Of a stretch of DNA of 64,000 nucleotides, positions 55,127 to 62,807 are shown one piece after another (within the stretch, counting starts at the first letter, position 1; every line of letters begins with the position of its first letter). Location: the NCBI GenBank assembly GCA_903864275.1, contig CAIPFE010000019.1:186001-250000 (forward strand), given 5' to 3'. The notes under the pieces were generated by a model. The model searched no databases and had not been told where the DNA came from. It was given only the letters and a program-made list of their open reading frames with translations. The position numbers were made by a program, and so were the translations under genes. The stretch is from an uncultured Mucilaginibacter sp. (lineage in GTDB: Bacteria > Bacteroidota > Bacteroidia > Sphingobacteriales > Sphingobacteriaceae).

Positions 55127-56902
55127 ATGAGCCATTTTAATGATTTTAATAATCCGCAGGTAGCGGCCTTGCCGGCGCATTTAAAACAATTTATTGTCGA
55201 CCAGCATTATGAGCATTATACGCCTATTGACCATGCGGTTTGGCGATACGTGATGCGGCAAAATTACAGTTACTTAAAAGATGTTGCTTATTACCCGTAC
55301 ATCCCGGGGCTCAAAAAAGCCGGTTTAACGATAGAGAAGATCCCCAGTTTGCAGGAAATGAATAACGCGCTGACCAAAATTGGCTGGGGCGCTGTTACGG
55401 TTGACGGTTTTATACCGCCCGCTGCTTTTATGGAGTACCAGGCTTACCGCGTTTTGGTTATTGCCGCTGATATCCGCCAGTTAAATCATATTGAATATAC
55501 GCCTGCGCCCGATATTATACACGAATCGGCAGGGCATGCGCCTATTATCGCCGACAAGGATTACCACGAATACCTGAGTTATTTTGGTTCCATAGGCGCC
55601 AAAGCCATGTTTTCGGCGCAGGATTTTGAATTGTACGAGGCGATAAGGGCTTTATCCATCCTAAAAGAAATGCCGGATGCCGATGAGGCCGAGATAAAAA
55701 AAGCGGAAGACCTGGTTGCCTACCGCCAAGAAAATATCGGCGAACCTTCCGAGATGTCCTTATTAAGCCGCCTGCACTGGTGGACGGTGGAGTATGGCCT
55801 TATCGGAACACTAAAAAACCCTAAAATTTACGGTGCCGGCTTATTATCCTCAATTGGCGAAAGTTCAAGCTGCATGGATGCTGGTATCAAAAAGTTACCA
55901 TATACCATCGATGCCATAAACTACGCCTATGATATTACCAAAACCCAACCCCAATTATTTGTTACGCCAACTTTTCAAAACCTGATCGATGTGCTTGAAA
56001 CTTTTGCCGATACGATGGCATTCCGCGTCGGCGGCGCTTATGGTTTGCAAAAAGCTATAGAGAGCAAAAATGTTTGTACGGCAGTTTATAGCTCGGGCCT
56101 GCAGGTGACCGGGGTATTTACTGAAGTTTTGAAGAAGAATAATGACCCCGTTTTTATTAAGACTACCGGCCCTTCTGCATTATCCATCAATAACAAACAA
56201 ATAAACGGGCATGGCAAAGATCATCATCGGGATGGCTTTAGTTCGCCCGTGGGGAAATTGAAGGGCAACGCGTTGCCTTTGGAAAATTTGTCGATAGCAG
56301 AGCTTAATTATTTTGGTATTGAAGAAGGAAAAGAAGCTGTTTTGAATTTTGAAAGCGGCATAGCCGTCGGCGGACTTGTGAAAAAAATCCAATCTGCAAA
56401 CGAAAAAATACAGCTTATAACTTTTGATAATTGCACGGTTAAGGATAAAAAAGGTAAGGTATTGTTCGATCCTTCCTGGGGAGTTTATGATATGGCAGTT
56501 GGCGAAAAAATTGTCTCGGTGTTCTGCGGCGCAGCCGATAAGGATGCTTTTGTTGAGGTAATCTATAAATCAAATACCGGGACACATCACGCCACGTATG
56601 ATTTCAACACTTTAGAACTTCACAAACTTTACCAGCAGGTTCGCGACCGCAGGCATAATAGCGGAGGTTTCGGCTTTTTAGGCAATGTTTGGTTCGAGCT
56701 GCAAAAATATCATCATGACGACTGGCTTTGCGCCCTAGAGATATTAGAGATATTGGAACACGAAGAAATTGAGCCTGCATTAGCGCTGGAAATAAGAACC
56801 TTCCTTGAGCAAAAATCCGTTAATGAACCGGAATATAAAAAATTGATAAGCGATGGATTTTATTTAATAAAGCATCCCGTTGAGCAAAAATTGGTGGTAT
56901 AA
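55127..56902 (+). CDS. Aromatic amino acid hydroxylase (phenylalanine 4-monooxygenase type) with long C-terminal extension
   Basis: 591 aa. The pterin- and iron-dependent catalytic domain (about 1-335) has the facial triad His132 and His137 in IIHESAGHAP and Glu222 in WWTVEYGLIG. It hydroxylates phenylalanine (or a related aromatic) using tetrahydrobiopterin and oxygen. Bacterial enzymes are usually about 260-300 aa; the extra approximately 250 residues here hold a beta-rich segment and a helical end. They lack the ACT domain expected at the N-terminus of animal enzymes. The role of the extension is unknown. The gene has its own promoter. Confidence 0.9.
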   Translation: MSHFNDFNNPQVAALPAHLKQFIVDQHYEHYTPIDHAVWRYVMRQNYSYLKDVAYYPYIPGLKKAGLTIEKIPSLQEMNNALTKIGWGAVTVDGFIPPAAFMEYQAYRVLVIAADIRQLNHIEYTPAPDIIHESAGHAPIIADKDYHEYLSYFGSIGAKAMFSAQDFELYEAIRALSILKEMPDADEAEIKKAEDLVAYRQENIGEPSEMSLLSRLHWWTVEYGLIGTLKNPKIYGAGLLSSIGESSSCMDAGIKKLPYTIDAINYAYDITKTQPQLFVTPTFQNLIDVLETFADTMAFRVGGAYGLQKAIESKNVCTAVYSSGLQVTGVFTEVLKKNNDPVFIKTTGPSALSINNKQINGHGKDHHRDGFSSPVGKLKGNALPLENLSIAELNYFGIEEGKEAVLNFESGIAVGGLVKKIQSANEKIQLITFDNCTVKDKKGKVLFDPSWGVYDMAVGEKIVSVFCGAADKDAFVEVIYKSNTGTHHATYDFNTLELHKLYQQVRDRRHNSGGFGFLGNVWFELQKYHHDDWLCALEILEILEHEEIEPALALEIRTFLEQKSVNEPEYKKLISDGFYLIKHPVEQKLVV

Positions 56903-56905
56903 TGA

Positions 56906-57103
56906 TCAGACATGAATTAAGCGTCTGGCATTTTTTAGTTTTGCGCTCCCGTCCATGTCTTTTTTAATGGCCTTCATCGAAGAAGTAAATTCATCAAATA
57001 ACTGCTCCGTATTTAAACGCTTTTGTATTTCTTCCCAATCAGCTATTGGAATTAGTACAGCAGTTTGTTGGCCTTTCTCGTTTATGACAATTTGAACATT
57101 CAT
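56906..57103 (-). CDS. Orphan Phd/YefM-like antitoxin-type protein
   Basis: 65 aa. The start VQIVINEKGQQTAVLIPIADWEEIQKRL has the strand-strand-helix pattern of Phd/YefM-like DNA-binding antitoxins, which hold a short toxin-binding helix after it (DEFTSSMKAIKKDM). No toxin gene is adjacent; it converges with the hydroxylase gene at three bases' distance. May be a solitary antitoxin or regulator. Confidence 0.6.
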   Translation of the reverse strand: MNVQIVINEKGQQTAVLIPIADWEEIQKRLNTEQLFDEFTSSMKAIKKDMDGSAKLKNARRLIHV

Positions 57104-57178
57104 AGTACAAAATTAACGGATTTATTTAATGGGCCACACTCTTAAAGTGAAATTGGTACTTTAGCAGTATATTGCAAA

Positions 57179-57859
57179 ATGGATTTTCTCGATATCGATA
57201 CTACATCAAAAGAGACAGTGAAAAAAAGCTTTGCCAGAATAGCCGAAATTCTATTTAATGATTATCAGCTTCAGGTAAATGATAACTTTTACAGATTAAT
57301 CGATATAGAATTTTACTATCATTCTTTATCTGTTCATAAAGACATTTATACCCACGGTAAGGGCATCCAGTTACAAAAAGGGAAATGGTATTTTCACAAT
57401 TCAGGAATTGACATTACAATTGGTAATGGTAAAGATTACGGTGGGATATTAATTCGCGCTATAGCAAAGCTACATGGAGAGGCTACTCTTGCTACTAACT
57501 ATATTCAAAAAGAAATCCATGGACCGTTAAATGTCAGCGATGAGTTATTGCAAAATTTTAATGGACCATTTAAAAATAAGCCGAACACTTTTCAATTAAA
57601 TAACATTAGTCAGATTGAAACAAAGTCAAAGATGGTGGCGCCAAAACTTATTGCATCAAGTAAACGCATCGGTCTTAAACTAAATATTAAAGATAAGGAT
57701 GAATTATTTATGAATAGTGACTATCGTTACGTCGTATTTTGGGACAATCATAATTTGAAATATAAAAACAGAGAGGCAATTGTCAGCTCACTTTTATCCG
57801 ACAAAAAAATTGAAATGGACTTTGCAAAAAAGATATTAAATTATATGATTAAAAAATGA
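57179..57859 (+). CDS. Protein of unknown function, possibly 3-methyladenine-DNA-glycosylase-like
   Basis: 226 aa, soluble. The order ARIAEILFNDY, then YRLIDIEFYYHSLSVHKDIYTH, then GKWYFHNSGIDITIGNGKDYGGILIRAI faintly resembles the AAG/MPG DNA-glycosylase fold (E-x-Y/H and a later ligand loop), but the key catalytic residues cannot be assigned confidently. AT-rich. It overlaps the next gene by four bases (ATGA), so the two are translationally coupled. Confidence 0.5.
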   Translation: MDFLDIDTTSKETVKKSFARIAEILFNDYQLQVNDNFYRLIDIEFYYHSLSVHKDIYTHGKGIQLQKGKWYFHNSGIDITIGNGKDYGGILIRAIAKLHGEATLATNYIQKEIHGPLNVSDELLQNFNGPFKNKPNTFQLNNISQIETKSKMVAPKLIASSKRIGLKLNIKDKDELFMNSDYRYVVFWDNHNLKYKNREAIVSSLLSDKKIEMDFAKKILNYMIKK

Positions 57860-58728
57860 TTCCGGATAGCCAAACCAACTATCTATACTTAGCCGATAGT
57901 CTCCCTAAAAAATATCCTGATTTTTACAAACGGTTTAAAAACTTATTATCGGATTGCAAAATAGATTTCTCTTTGCTTCCAGGCACTAACGATATATGGG
58001 CAGTTGATTACATGCCAATTCAAATAGCTGAAAATAACTTTACTCAGTTTGTCTATAACCCAAGCTATTTAGAAACTCCGGAAGAGATTGAATCGATTTC
58101 GGATGCAGAAAGCATCTGTAAATTCATCAATCTGAATATCAAAAAATCAAATATTTTGCTTGACGGCGGAAATGTGATAAAAACCACAAATAAGGTTATT
58201 ATGACCACCCGTGTATTTGAAGAAAATCCTGATATACCTAAAAAGCAACTGATCAAGCAATTGCAGGATACTTTAGAGGTTGACAACTTGATTTTTATTC
58301 CCGCAGATCCTGACGATTTTACGGGCCATGCCGATGGTATGGTGAGGTTTTTGGATGATAACACAGTTTTAATAAATAATTATACACGAGAAAAATCAGC
58401 TTTTCAACGTAATTTCCGTATTGCTTTGGATAATGCAGGCTTAAAATGTATCGAAATCCCCTATAGTCCCTACAGTAACAAAAATAACGATCAAGCCCGT
58501 GGCATATATATTAATTACCTTCAAATGGAAAGCATTATTACAATTCCTGTTTTTAATATTAAAGAAGATGAAGCCGCCGTTAGAGTGTTTGAAGATAATT
58601 TTAGTAATCTTGCGATTAAAACAATTGAATGCAATCAAATAGCCGACCAGGGCGGCACATTAAATTGCATTTCATGGAATATAAAAAGCGATAAAAACTC
58701 CCCCTTCAGGGGGCCGGGGGGCTTATGA
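57856..58728 (+). CDS. Agmatine-deiminase/peptidylarginine-deiminase family protein
   Basis: 290-aa member of the guanidine-modifying fold. Expected catalytic blocks are DIWAVDYMP (47-55), DGGN (103-106), His158/Asp160 in FTGHADGMVRF and Cys271 in GGTLNCISW. Shorter than typical agmatine deiminases (about 340-370). It should hydrolyse a guanidinium substrate such as agmatine or a modified arginine. Coupled to both neighbours by ATGA overlaps. The last ten residues (NSPFRGPGGL) are read from a GC-rich hairpin sequence that looks like an intergenic repeat. Confidence 0.85.
   Translation: MIPDSQTNYLYLADSLPKKYPDFYKRFKNLLSDCKIDFSLLPGTNDIWAVDYMPIQIAENNFTQFVYNPSYLETPEEIESISDAESICKFINLNIKKSNILLDGGNVIKTTNKVIMTTRVFEENPDIPKKQLIKQLQDTLEVDNLIFIPADPDDFTGHADGMVRFLDDNTVLINNYTREKSAFQRNFRIALDNAGLKCIEIPYSPYSNKNNDQARGIYINYLQMESIITIPVFNIKEDEAAVRVFEDNFSNLAIKTIECNQIADQGGTLNCISWNIKSDKNSPFRGPGGL
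58695..58722. repeat. GC-rich repeat-like hairpin inside the gene end
   Basis: CTCCCCCTTCAGGGGG and GGCCGGGGGGC can fold locally. The base composition differs sharply from the AT-rich gene it ends and encodes the odd tail of the deiminase-like protein. Confidence 0.45.
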
Positions 58729-59429
58729 ACATTATTATAACAGGCGCCAGCAGCGGCGTAGGTTTTGAAGCCGCGCTGGAATTAATTTTATCAGGTAAAC
58801 ACAAGGTAATAGCTTTGGCGCGGTCGAAGGATAAGCTGGAAAAGCTGCTGGAAATTGCCCATGGCTTAAATCCGGATGCGGAGATATATGGCCTGACCTT
58901 CGACATCGTACATGACGATTACACCGATTTGCAGCAATTTATAAAAAACAATTTTGATAACCGTGTTGATGTACTGATCAATAATGCGGGTGTGCTGATC
59001 AATAAACCATTCATAAAACTAAAAGAACTGGATTTTGTTGAAATGCTGCAAAGCAATTTTATTGGCCATGTGCGCATGATACAGGGCATTGTACATTTGA
59101 TGCCCCAGGGTGCACACATAGTCAATATTGGCAGCATGGGCGGTTTCCAGGGCAGCGTTAAATTTGCCGGCTTGTCCGCCTATTCGGCCAGTAAGGCTGC
59201 ACTGCATTCGTTGACCGAATGCCTGGCCCTTGAACTTGCAGAACAGGAAATAAAAGTTAACTGCCTGGCCATCGGGTCGGCGCAAACCGAAATGCTCGAA
59301 GAGGCATTCCCCGGCTATCAATCGCCGGTTATGGCTTTTGAAATGGGGAAGTATATTGCCGATTTTTCGATAACCGGGCAAAGGTTTTTTAATGGCAAAG
59401 TTCTGCCCGTAGCTGTAACCACACCCTGA
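58725..59429 (+). CDS. Short-chain dehydrogenase/reductase
   Basis: 234-aa NAD(P)-dependent SDR. Cofactor motif TGASSGVG (6-13), NNAG (86-89) and the catalytic set Ser137, Tyr153 and Lys157 (YSASK) are present. Substrate unknown. Third gene of the coupled operon; its start overlaps the deiminase stop by four bases. Confidence 0.93.
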   Translation: MNIIITGASSGVGFEAALELILSGKHKVIALARSKDKLEKLLEIAHGLNPDAEIYGLTFDIVHDDYTDLQQFIKNNFDNRVDVLINNAGVLINKPFIKLKELDFVEMLQSNFIGHVRMIQGIVHLMPQGAHIVNIGSMGGFQGSVKFAGLSAYSASKAALHSLTECLALELAEQEIKVNCLAIGSAQTEMLEEAFPGYQSPVMAFEMGKYIADFSITGQRFFNGKVLPVAVTTP

Positions 59430-59503
59430 AAATATAATTTGGTACTATCCGTATAATATGTCTAATTTTATATACTATGCTATAGACACTTATCCGGGAC
59501 TGT

Positions 59504-60940
59504 ATGGATGCCACCCTTGCATTTCTTTTCGACCAATCAAACGATTTTTTTTGTGTATTTGACCGGCACGGGGCGATTTTGCATACAAATATTTCGATAA
59601 GGAAAGCGTTTGGTATTACCGAGCCCGGCATAAACGGCAAAATGGTTGGTGAATTTCTGCATCCCGCAGATATAAAACAAAGAGAAGAGTTAATAACGGC
59701 ATTGAGCATTGATGAAGAAATTACAGGCTACGAAAGCCGGATCAGGGCAAAAAATGGCCGTTATTATAATATTGCTTGGTCATTTAGTTTTAGCCGTAAT
59801 GATGACCTTGTTTATGCTATAGGCGCAAATTCAATCGGCAAAACAAGTGGTTCAGACCAGCTTAATGGCATAGGCAATATTCAGCATATTTTACAAAGTT
59901 TTAACGAGGGCTTTTTTGTTATCGACCGTAAGTGGCGTGTCAGTTCGTTTAATGCCGCTTTCCAGGCCATAACCGGTTTAACCACCAGGGAGCTGAAAAA
60001 CATTAACTTCAAAAAGCTGGATAGCCTCGGGATACCGCCAGACGTTATGATCGAACTCCAAATTGCGTTTAATGATAATGTTCCGGGCCGTGTACAATAT
60101 TTTAACAAGCATTTCAACAGGTGGCTCCGCTTATATATTTATCCTTATAAAAATGAGATCACGGTTTTAATGCGGGATATTACGCGGGCCAAAATTCAGC
60201 AATCGATACTGGCGCTTGAAAAAAACGTGCTCGAATTAAATGCCTCCTCCCCAAATTCGTTACCGCAAACCATCACCGAACTGCTTAAAGGCATTGAAGA
60301 AATATACCCCGAAATGATCTGCTCGGTGCTTGAAGTTGATGAGGCGCAGGAGAAGGTTCACCATCTTGCAGCCCCCCGACTGCCTGTTGCATATTGTAAC
60401 TTCATCGACGGATCCGCCATTGGCCCTAAAGCCGGCTCGTGCGGGACGGCAGCGTACCACCGTAGCCAGGTTATCGTAAGTGATATCGAAACTGATCCGT
60501 TATGGGAGGACTATAAAGAGTTTATTCTTCCTTATGGACTTAAAGCCTGTTGGTCAACCCCCATCATCAGTTCGCATAGTTCGCAGGTATTGGCCACATT
60601 TGCCATTTATTATACCACGGCGCGCGAGCCTAAGGACGAAGAGCTGCAAATGATTGAGCGTACAACAAATATCCTCCGTGTTTTAATTGAAAATAAAAAG
60701 AACCAGGACCATGTAAAAGATCAAACCCTGCGGCTGCAGGAAATCGCATCCATCAGCTCGCATGAGCTCAGGAGGCCTGTTGCCACTATTTTAGGTTTGG
60801 TTAACTTGTTTGACCGCCAAAACCTCGATCACGGCCTGAACAATGAGATAATAAATCACCTGGAAATCACCGCCCTTGAACTTGACGATGTAATCCGTGC
60901 TATTGTTGAAAAAACGGTTTATTTGACTAGTCAGGGATGA
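59504..60940 (+). CDS. PAS-PAS-GAF protein with H-box but no ATPase domain
   Basis: 478 aa, cytosolic. PAS 1 about 5-112, PAS 2 about 128-235, GAF about 250-400 (GSCGTAAYHRSQVIVSDIETDPLW is a clear GAF block). Then a histidine-kinase H-box, His420 in SISSHELRRPVATILGLVN, and about 45 residues of dimer helix; the protein stops without the HATPase. Same design as the membrane PAS protein at 23493-25073. It senses small molecules or redox state (family inference) and must act through a partner. Confidence 0.82.
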   Translation: MDATLAFLFDQSNDFFCVFDRHGAILHTNISIRKAFGITEPGINGKMVGEFLHPADIKQREELITALSIDEEITGYESRIRAKNGRYYNIAWSFSFSRNDDLVYAIGANSIGKTSGSDQLNGIGNIQHILQSFNEGFFVIDRKWRVSSFNAAFQAITGLTTRELKNINFKKLDSLGIPPDVMIELQIAFNDNVPGRVQYFNKHFNRWLRLYIYPYKNEITVLMRDITRAKIQQSILALEKNVLELNASSPNSLPQTITELLKGIEEIYPEMICSVLEVDEAQEKVHHLAAPRLPVAYCNFIDGSAIGPKAGSCGTAAYHRSQVIVSDIETDPLWEDYKEFILPYGLKACWSTPIISSHSSQVLATFAIYYTTAREPKDEELQMIERTTNILRVLIENKKNQDHVKDQTLRLQEIASISSHELRRPVATILGLVNLFDRQNLDHGLNNEIINHLEITALELDDVIRAIVEKTVYLTSQG

Positions 60941-60996
60941 GTGGTGAAAGGTGAGTGGTCAGTAGTTTTTTTGAATTGTTTCTGTCAAAACCTCAA

Positions 60997-61158
60997 TTAC
61001 TTTTTAACAAGTAAATCCAAAATAAACCCAAAAGCCGCGACCTGTGTTATTGAGTATATAAACATCCACATGATAAGATTATTTGCCATCTTACGAATGT
61101 GGCTGGCAAAATCGGCAACGTCATCTTTCGTAGCCAATGTCTTAATAGTTGCTTCCAT
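60997..61158 (-). CDS. Short paralogue of the coiled-coil membrane protein
   Basis: 53 aa from ATG 61158. Residues MEATIKTLATKDDVADF and the end MWMFIYSITQVAAFGFILDL match the middle and end of the protein encoded just upstream, but the repeat section is missing. Starts nine bases after that gene's stop, so it is a tandem partial duplicate within one operon. An earlier in-frame ATG at 61239 would overlap the upstream gene and give a non-homologous leader. Confidence 0.5.
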   Translation of the reverse strand: MEATIKTLATKDDVADFASHIRKMANNLIMWMFIYSITQVAAFGFILDLLVKK

Positions 61159-61166
61159 TGCGTTAT

Positions 61167-61595
61167 CTATTTTTTGAGCAACAATAATAATATCGCCATT
61201 GTCGCCCCGAATTGGCCAATCCAAAAAACGAACATCCACTTAACAGAATTGCTAATATCCTTACTCAAATCGTATTTAACCTTAGCAATATAATCTCTCA
61301 TATCCATACGAAGACTTGCAATATTATCTCCCATATCCATACGAAGACTTGCAATATTATCTCCCATATCCATACGAAGACTTGCAATATTATCTCCCAT
61401 ATCCATACGAAGACTTGCAATGTCTTTTTTGACATTCGCAATATCATCCTTCGTAGCTAATGTTTTAATGGTCGCTTCCACAGATCGTTCTGTTTTATTA
61501 TCGATGTATTTAAACATGGCTTCGGTTGTATCGTCACCAAGTTTTTCGGTTAACAGTTTATATAACTGTGCGGTTTCTTTTGCTTCTAAGTACAT
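61167..61595 (-). CDS. DUF1640/CCDC90-like coiled-coil membrane protein with hendecad repeats
   Basis: 142 aa. N-terminal helix (YLEAKETAQLYKLLTEKLGDD), then EATIKTLATKDDIANVKKD, then four copies of an 11-residue unit (GDNIASLRMDM) and one C-terminal membrane helix (about 118-140). The layout matches small CCDC90-like coiled-coil proteins anchored by a C-terminal helix. Eleven-residue repeats fit a right-handed hendecad coil. The repeats are nearly identical in DNA, so their number may vary between strains. Confidence 0.75.
   Translation of the reverse strand: MYLEAKETAQLYKLLTEKLGDDTTEAMFKYIDNKTERSVEATIKTLATKDDIANVKKDIASLRMDMGDNIASLRMDMGDNIASLRMDMGDNIASLRMDMRDYIAKVKYDLSKDISNSVKWMFVFWIGQFGATMAILLLLLKK
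61301..61420. repeat. Four tandem 33-bp units within a gene
   Basis: The word TATCCATACGAAGACTTGCA starts at 61301, 61334, 61367 and 61400, exactly 33 bases apart, with the intervening bases also nearly identical. In frame, each unit is 11 codons. Confidence 0.9.
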
Positions 61596-61637
61596 AACAA
61601 ATATATCAATAAAAGTTTATTTAAAAAAAGTGATTAG

Positions 61638-61741
61638 GATTAGAGATTAGTTAATTAGAGGTTGGAGATTAGAGATTAGGCAAAGCGCTTTTCTAACCTC
61701 TAATCACTGGTCTCTAACCTCTAATTAACTAATCTCTAATC
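61638..61741. repeat. Long palindrome of TTAGAGATTAG words
   Basis: A perfect 26-base arm pair: 61638-61663 (starts GATTAGAGATTAG) with 61716-61741 (ends CTAATCTCTAATC). The 52-base spacer consists of further copies of the same words in both senses. It lies between the SSB gene and the coiled-coil gene, both on the minus strand. Confidence 0.9.
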
Positions 61742-61756
61742 TCCAGTCTCTAATCA

Positions 61757-62095
61757 CTAACCACGTCCCGCCAGCTTAATAAATTCATTAACTACTACCT
61801 CGCACATATAGCGCTTAACGCCATCCTTATCGGTATAGTTACGGTTAGTAAGCTTGCCTTCAATGGCAATCGAATCGCCTTTTTTAAGGCCTTCTTCGGC
61901 GAAATTGGCCTGGTTGCCCCATAGCACTAAATTATGCCATTGGGTTTCTGTCACTTTTTCGCCTTTGTCGTTTTTGTAGCTCTCGCTGGTGGCCAATGAT
62001 AAGCGGGCCAGTTTACGGTTGTTGTCAAAACTTTTTACTTCGGGGTCCATACCCAGGTTGCCTACCAGGCGTACGCTGTTTCTAAATGAGTTCAT
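61757..62095 (-). CDS. ssb: Single-stranded DNA-binding protein, OB fold only
   Basis: 112-aa SSB. The OB fold is complete (NSVRLVGNLGMDPEVKSF start; ETQWHNLVLWGNQANFAEEGLKKGDSIAIEGKL; RYMCEVVVNEFIKL). It stops at AGRG without the flexible tail and acidic DDDIPF-like tip through which SSBs recruit partners. Such tailless forms are usually secondary SSBs, so another full-length ssb is expected elsewhere in the genome. Confidence 0.92.
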   Translation of the reverse strand: MNSFRNSVRLVGNLGMDPEVKSFDNNRKLARLSLATSESYKNDKGEKVTETQWHNLVLWGNQANFAEEGLKKGDSIAIEGKLTNRNYTDKDGVKRYMCEVVVNEFIKLAGRG

Positions 62096-62243
62096 GTTTT
62101 TAAAATTTAATTTTTCGTTTTTTTAAATGATGAGACAAAGTTGTAGAGGGTAGTATTACTTATTCGGTTATTAATCATTTATAAGCGACAATTTCCATTT
62201 GCAACCGTTTGCAAACGGATAATATTTTATTTACCTTTAAAAA

Positions 62244-62603
62244 ATGAATGAAGAAAGAGTTTGCCTGGATTGTGGCACAGTGCTGCATGGCAGGGCAGAT
62301 AAAAAGTTCTGTAACGACCTTTGCCGCAACAATTATAACAACCAGCTCAACAGCAACAGCTACAATTTGGTGCGCAATGTCAATAACATCCTGCGCCGGA
62401 ACCGCCGGATACTGGAAGAATTAAACCCGTCCGGCAAAACAAAAACTACCCGCAAAAAATTGACGGCTAAAGGTTTTGATTTTGAATACCATACCCGCAG
62501 CTATCAAACCCAAAATGGCAAAACATATCATTTTTGCTATGAATATGGCTACCTTCCGCTTGAGGGGGATGAAGTATTGCTGGTGAAAAGAGAGGGGGAG
62601 TGA
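62244..62603 (+). CDS. Small zinc-ribbon protein
   Basis: 119 aa. The N-terminus has a four-cysteine ribbon (CLDCGTVLHGRADKKFCNDLC), followed by a basic, Asn-rich helix (NNILRRNRRILEELNP) and a beta-strand tail ending in EVLLVKREGE. Zinc-ribbon protein of the type that binds DNA, RNA or proteins. No specific function known. Confidence 0.8.
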   Translation: MNEERVCLDCGTVLHGRADKKFCNDLCRNNYNNQLNSNSYNLVRNVNNILRRNRRILEELNPSGKTKTTRKKLTAKGFDFEYHTRSYQTQNGKTYHFCYEYGYLPLEGDEVLLVKREGE

Positions 62604-62606
62604 TGT

Positions 62607-62668
62607 CGGATTTTTCGCTGTTGTTTGTTTTTTTAAGGTGCTCAAGAGGGCTGCGCCGTTTCGGATTT
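62607..62668 (+). repeat. TTTTTCGCT...GGTGCTCAAGAGGGCT repeat, copy 2
   Basis: Same elements as 48590-48650. Followed by TTTCGGATT/AATCCGAAA words (62665-62790) that again form an imperfect palindrome. Confidence 0.6.
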
Positions 62669-62792
62669 CCGATTGGCTTTTATTTCGGATTAGGAATAAA
62701 ATTTTGTAAACGAAAATAATAAAACAAAAATAATTCCAAAATTAAGAATCCAATAAATCCGAAATCGAAATTCCGAAATCCGAAATTCAATA

Positions 62793-62800
62793 TATCTTTG
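62793..62800 (+). promoter_or_regulatory. -7 box of the MBL-fold gene, near-leaderless
   Basis: TATCTTTG followed by CGCCCAA and the ATG at 62808, seven bases after the box. The same TTTGCGCCC arrangement precedes the flippase-like gene at 54050. A -33 TTG is not clear. Confidence 0.5.
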
Positions 62801-62807
62801 CGCCCAA

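Noticed and set aside
61301..61420. Regular 33-bp repeats suggesting a CRISPR array
   Set aside because: There are no unique spacers: the units abut each other directly and stay in frame as 11-codon repeats of a coiled-coil protein. No cas genes nearby.
61212..61460. + strand frame with tandem ISHIHTKTC repeats
   Set aside because: It is the antisense reading of the hendecad repeats in the minus-strand gene.
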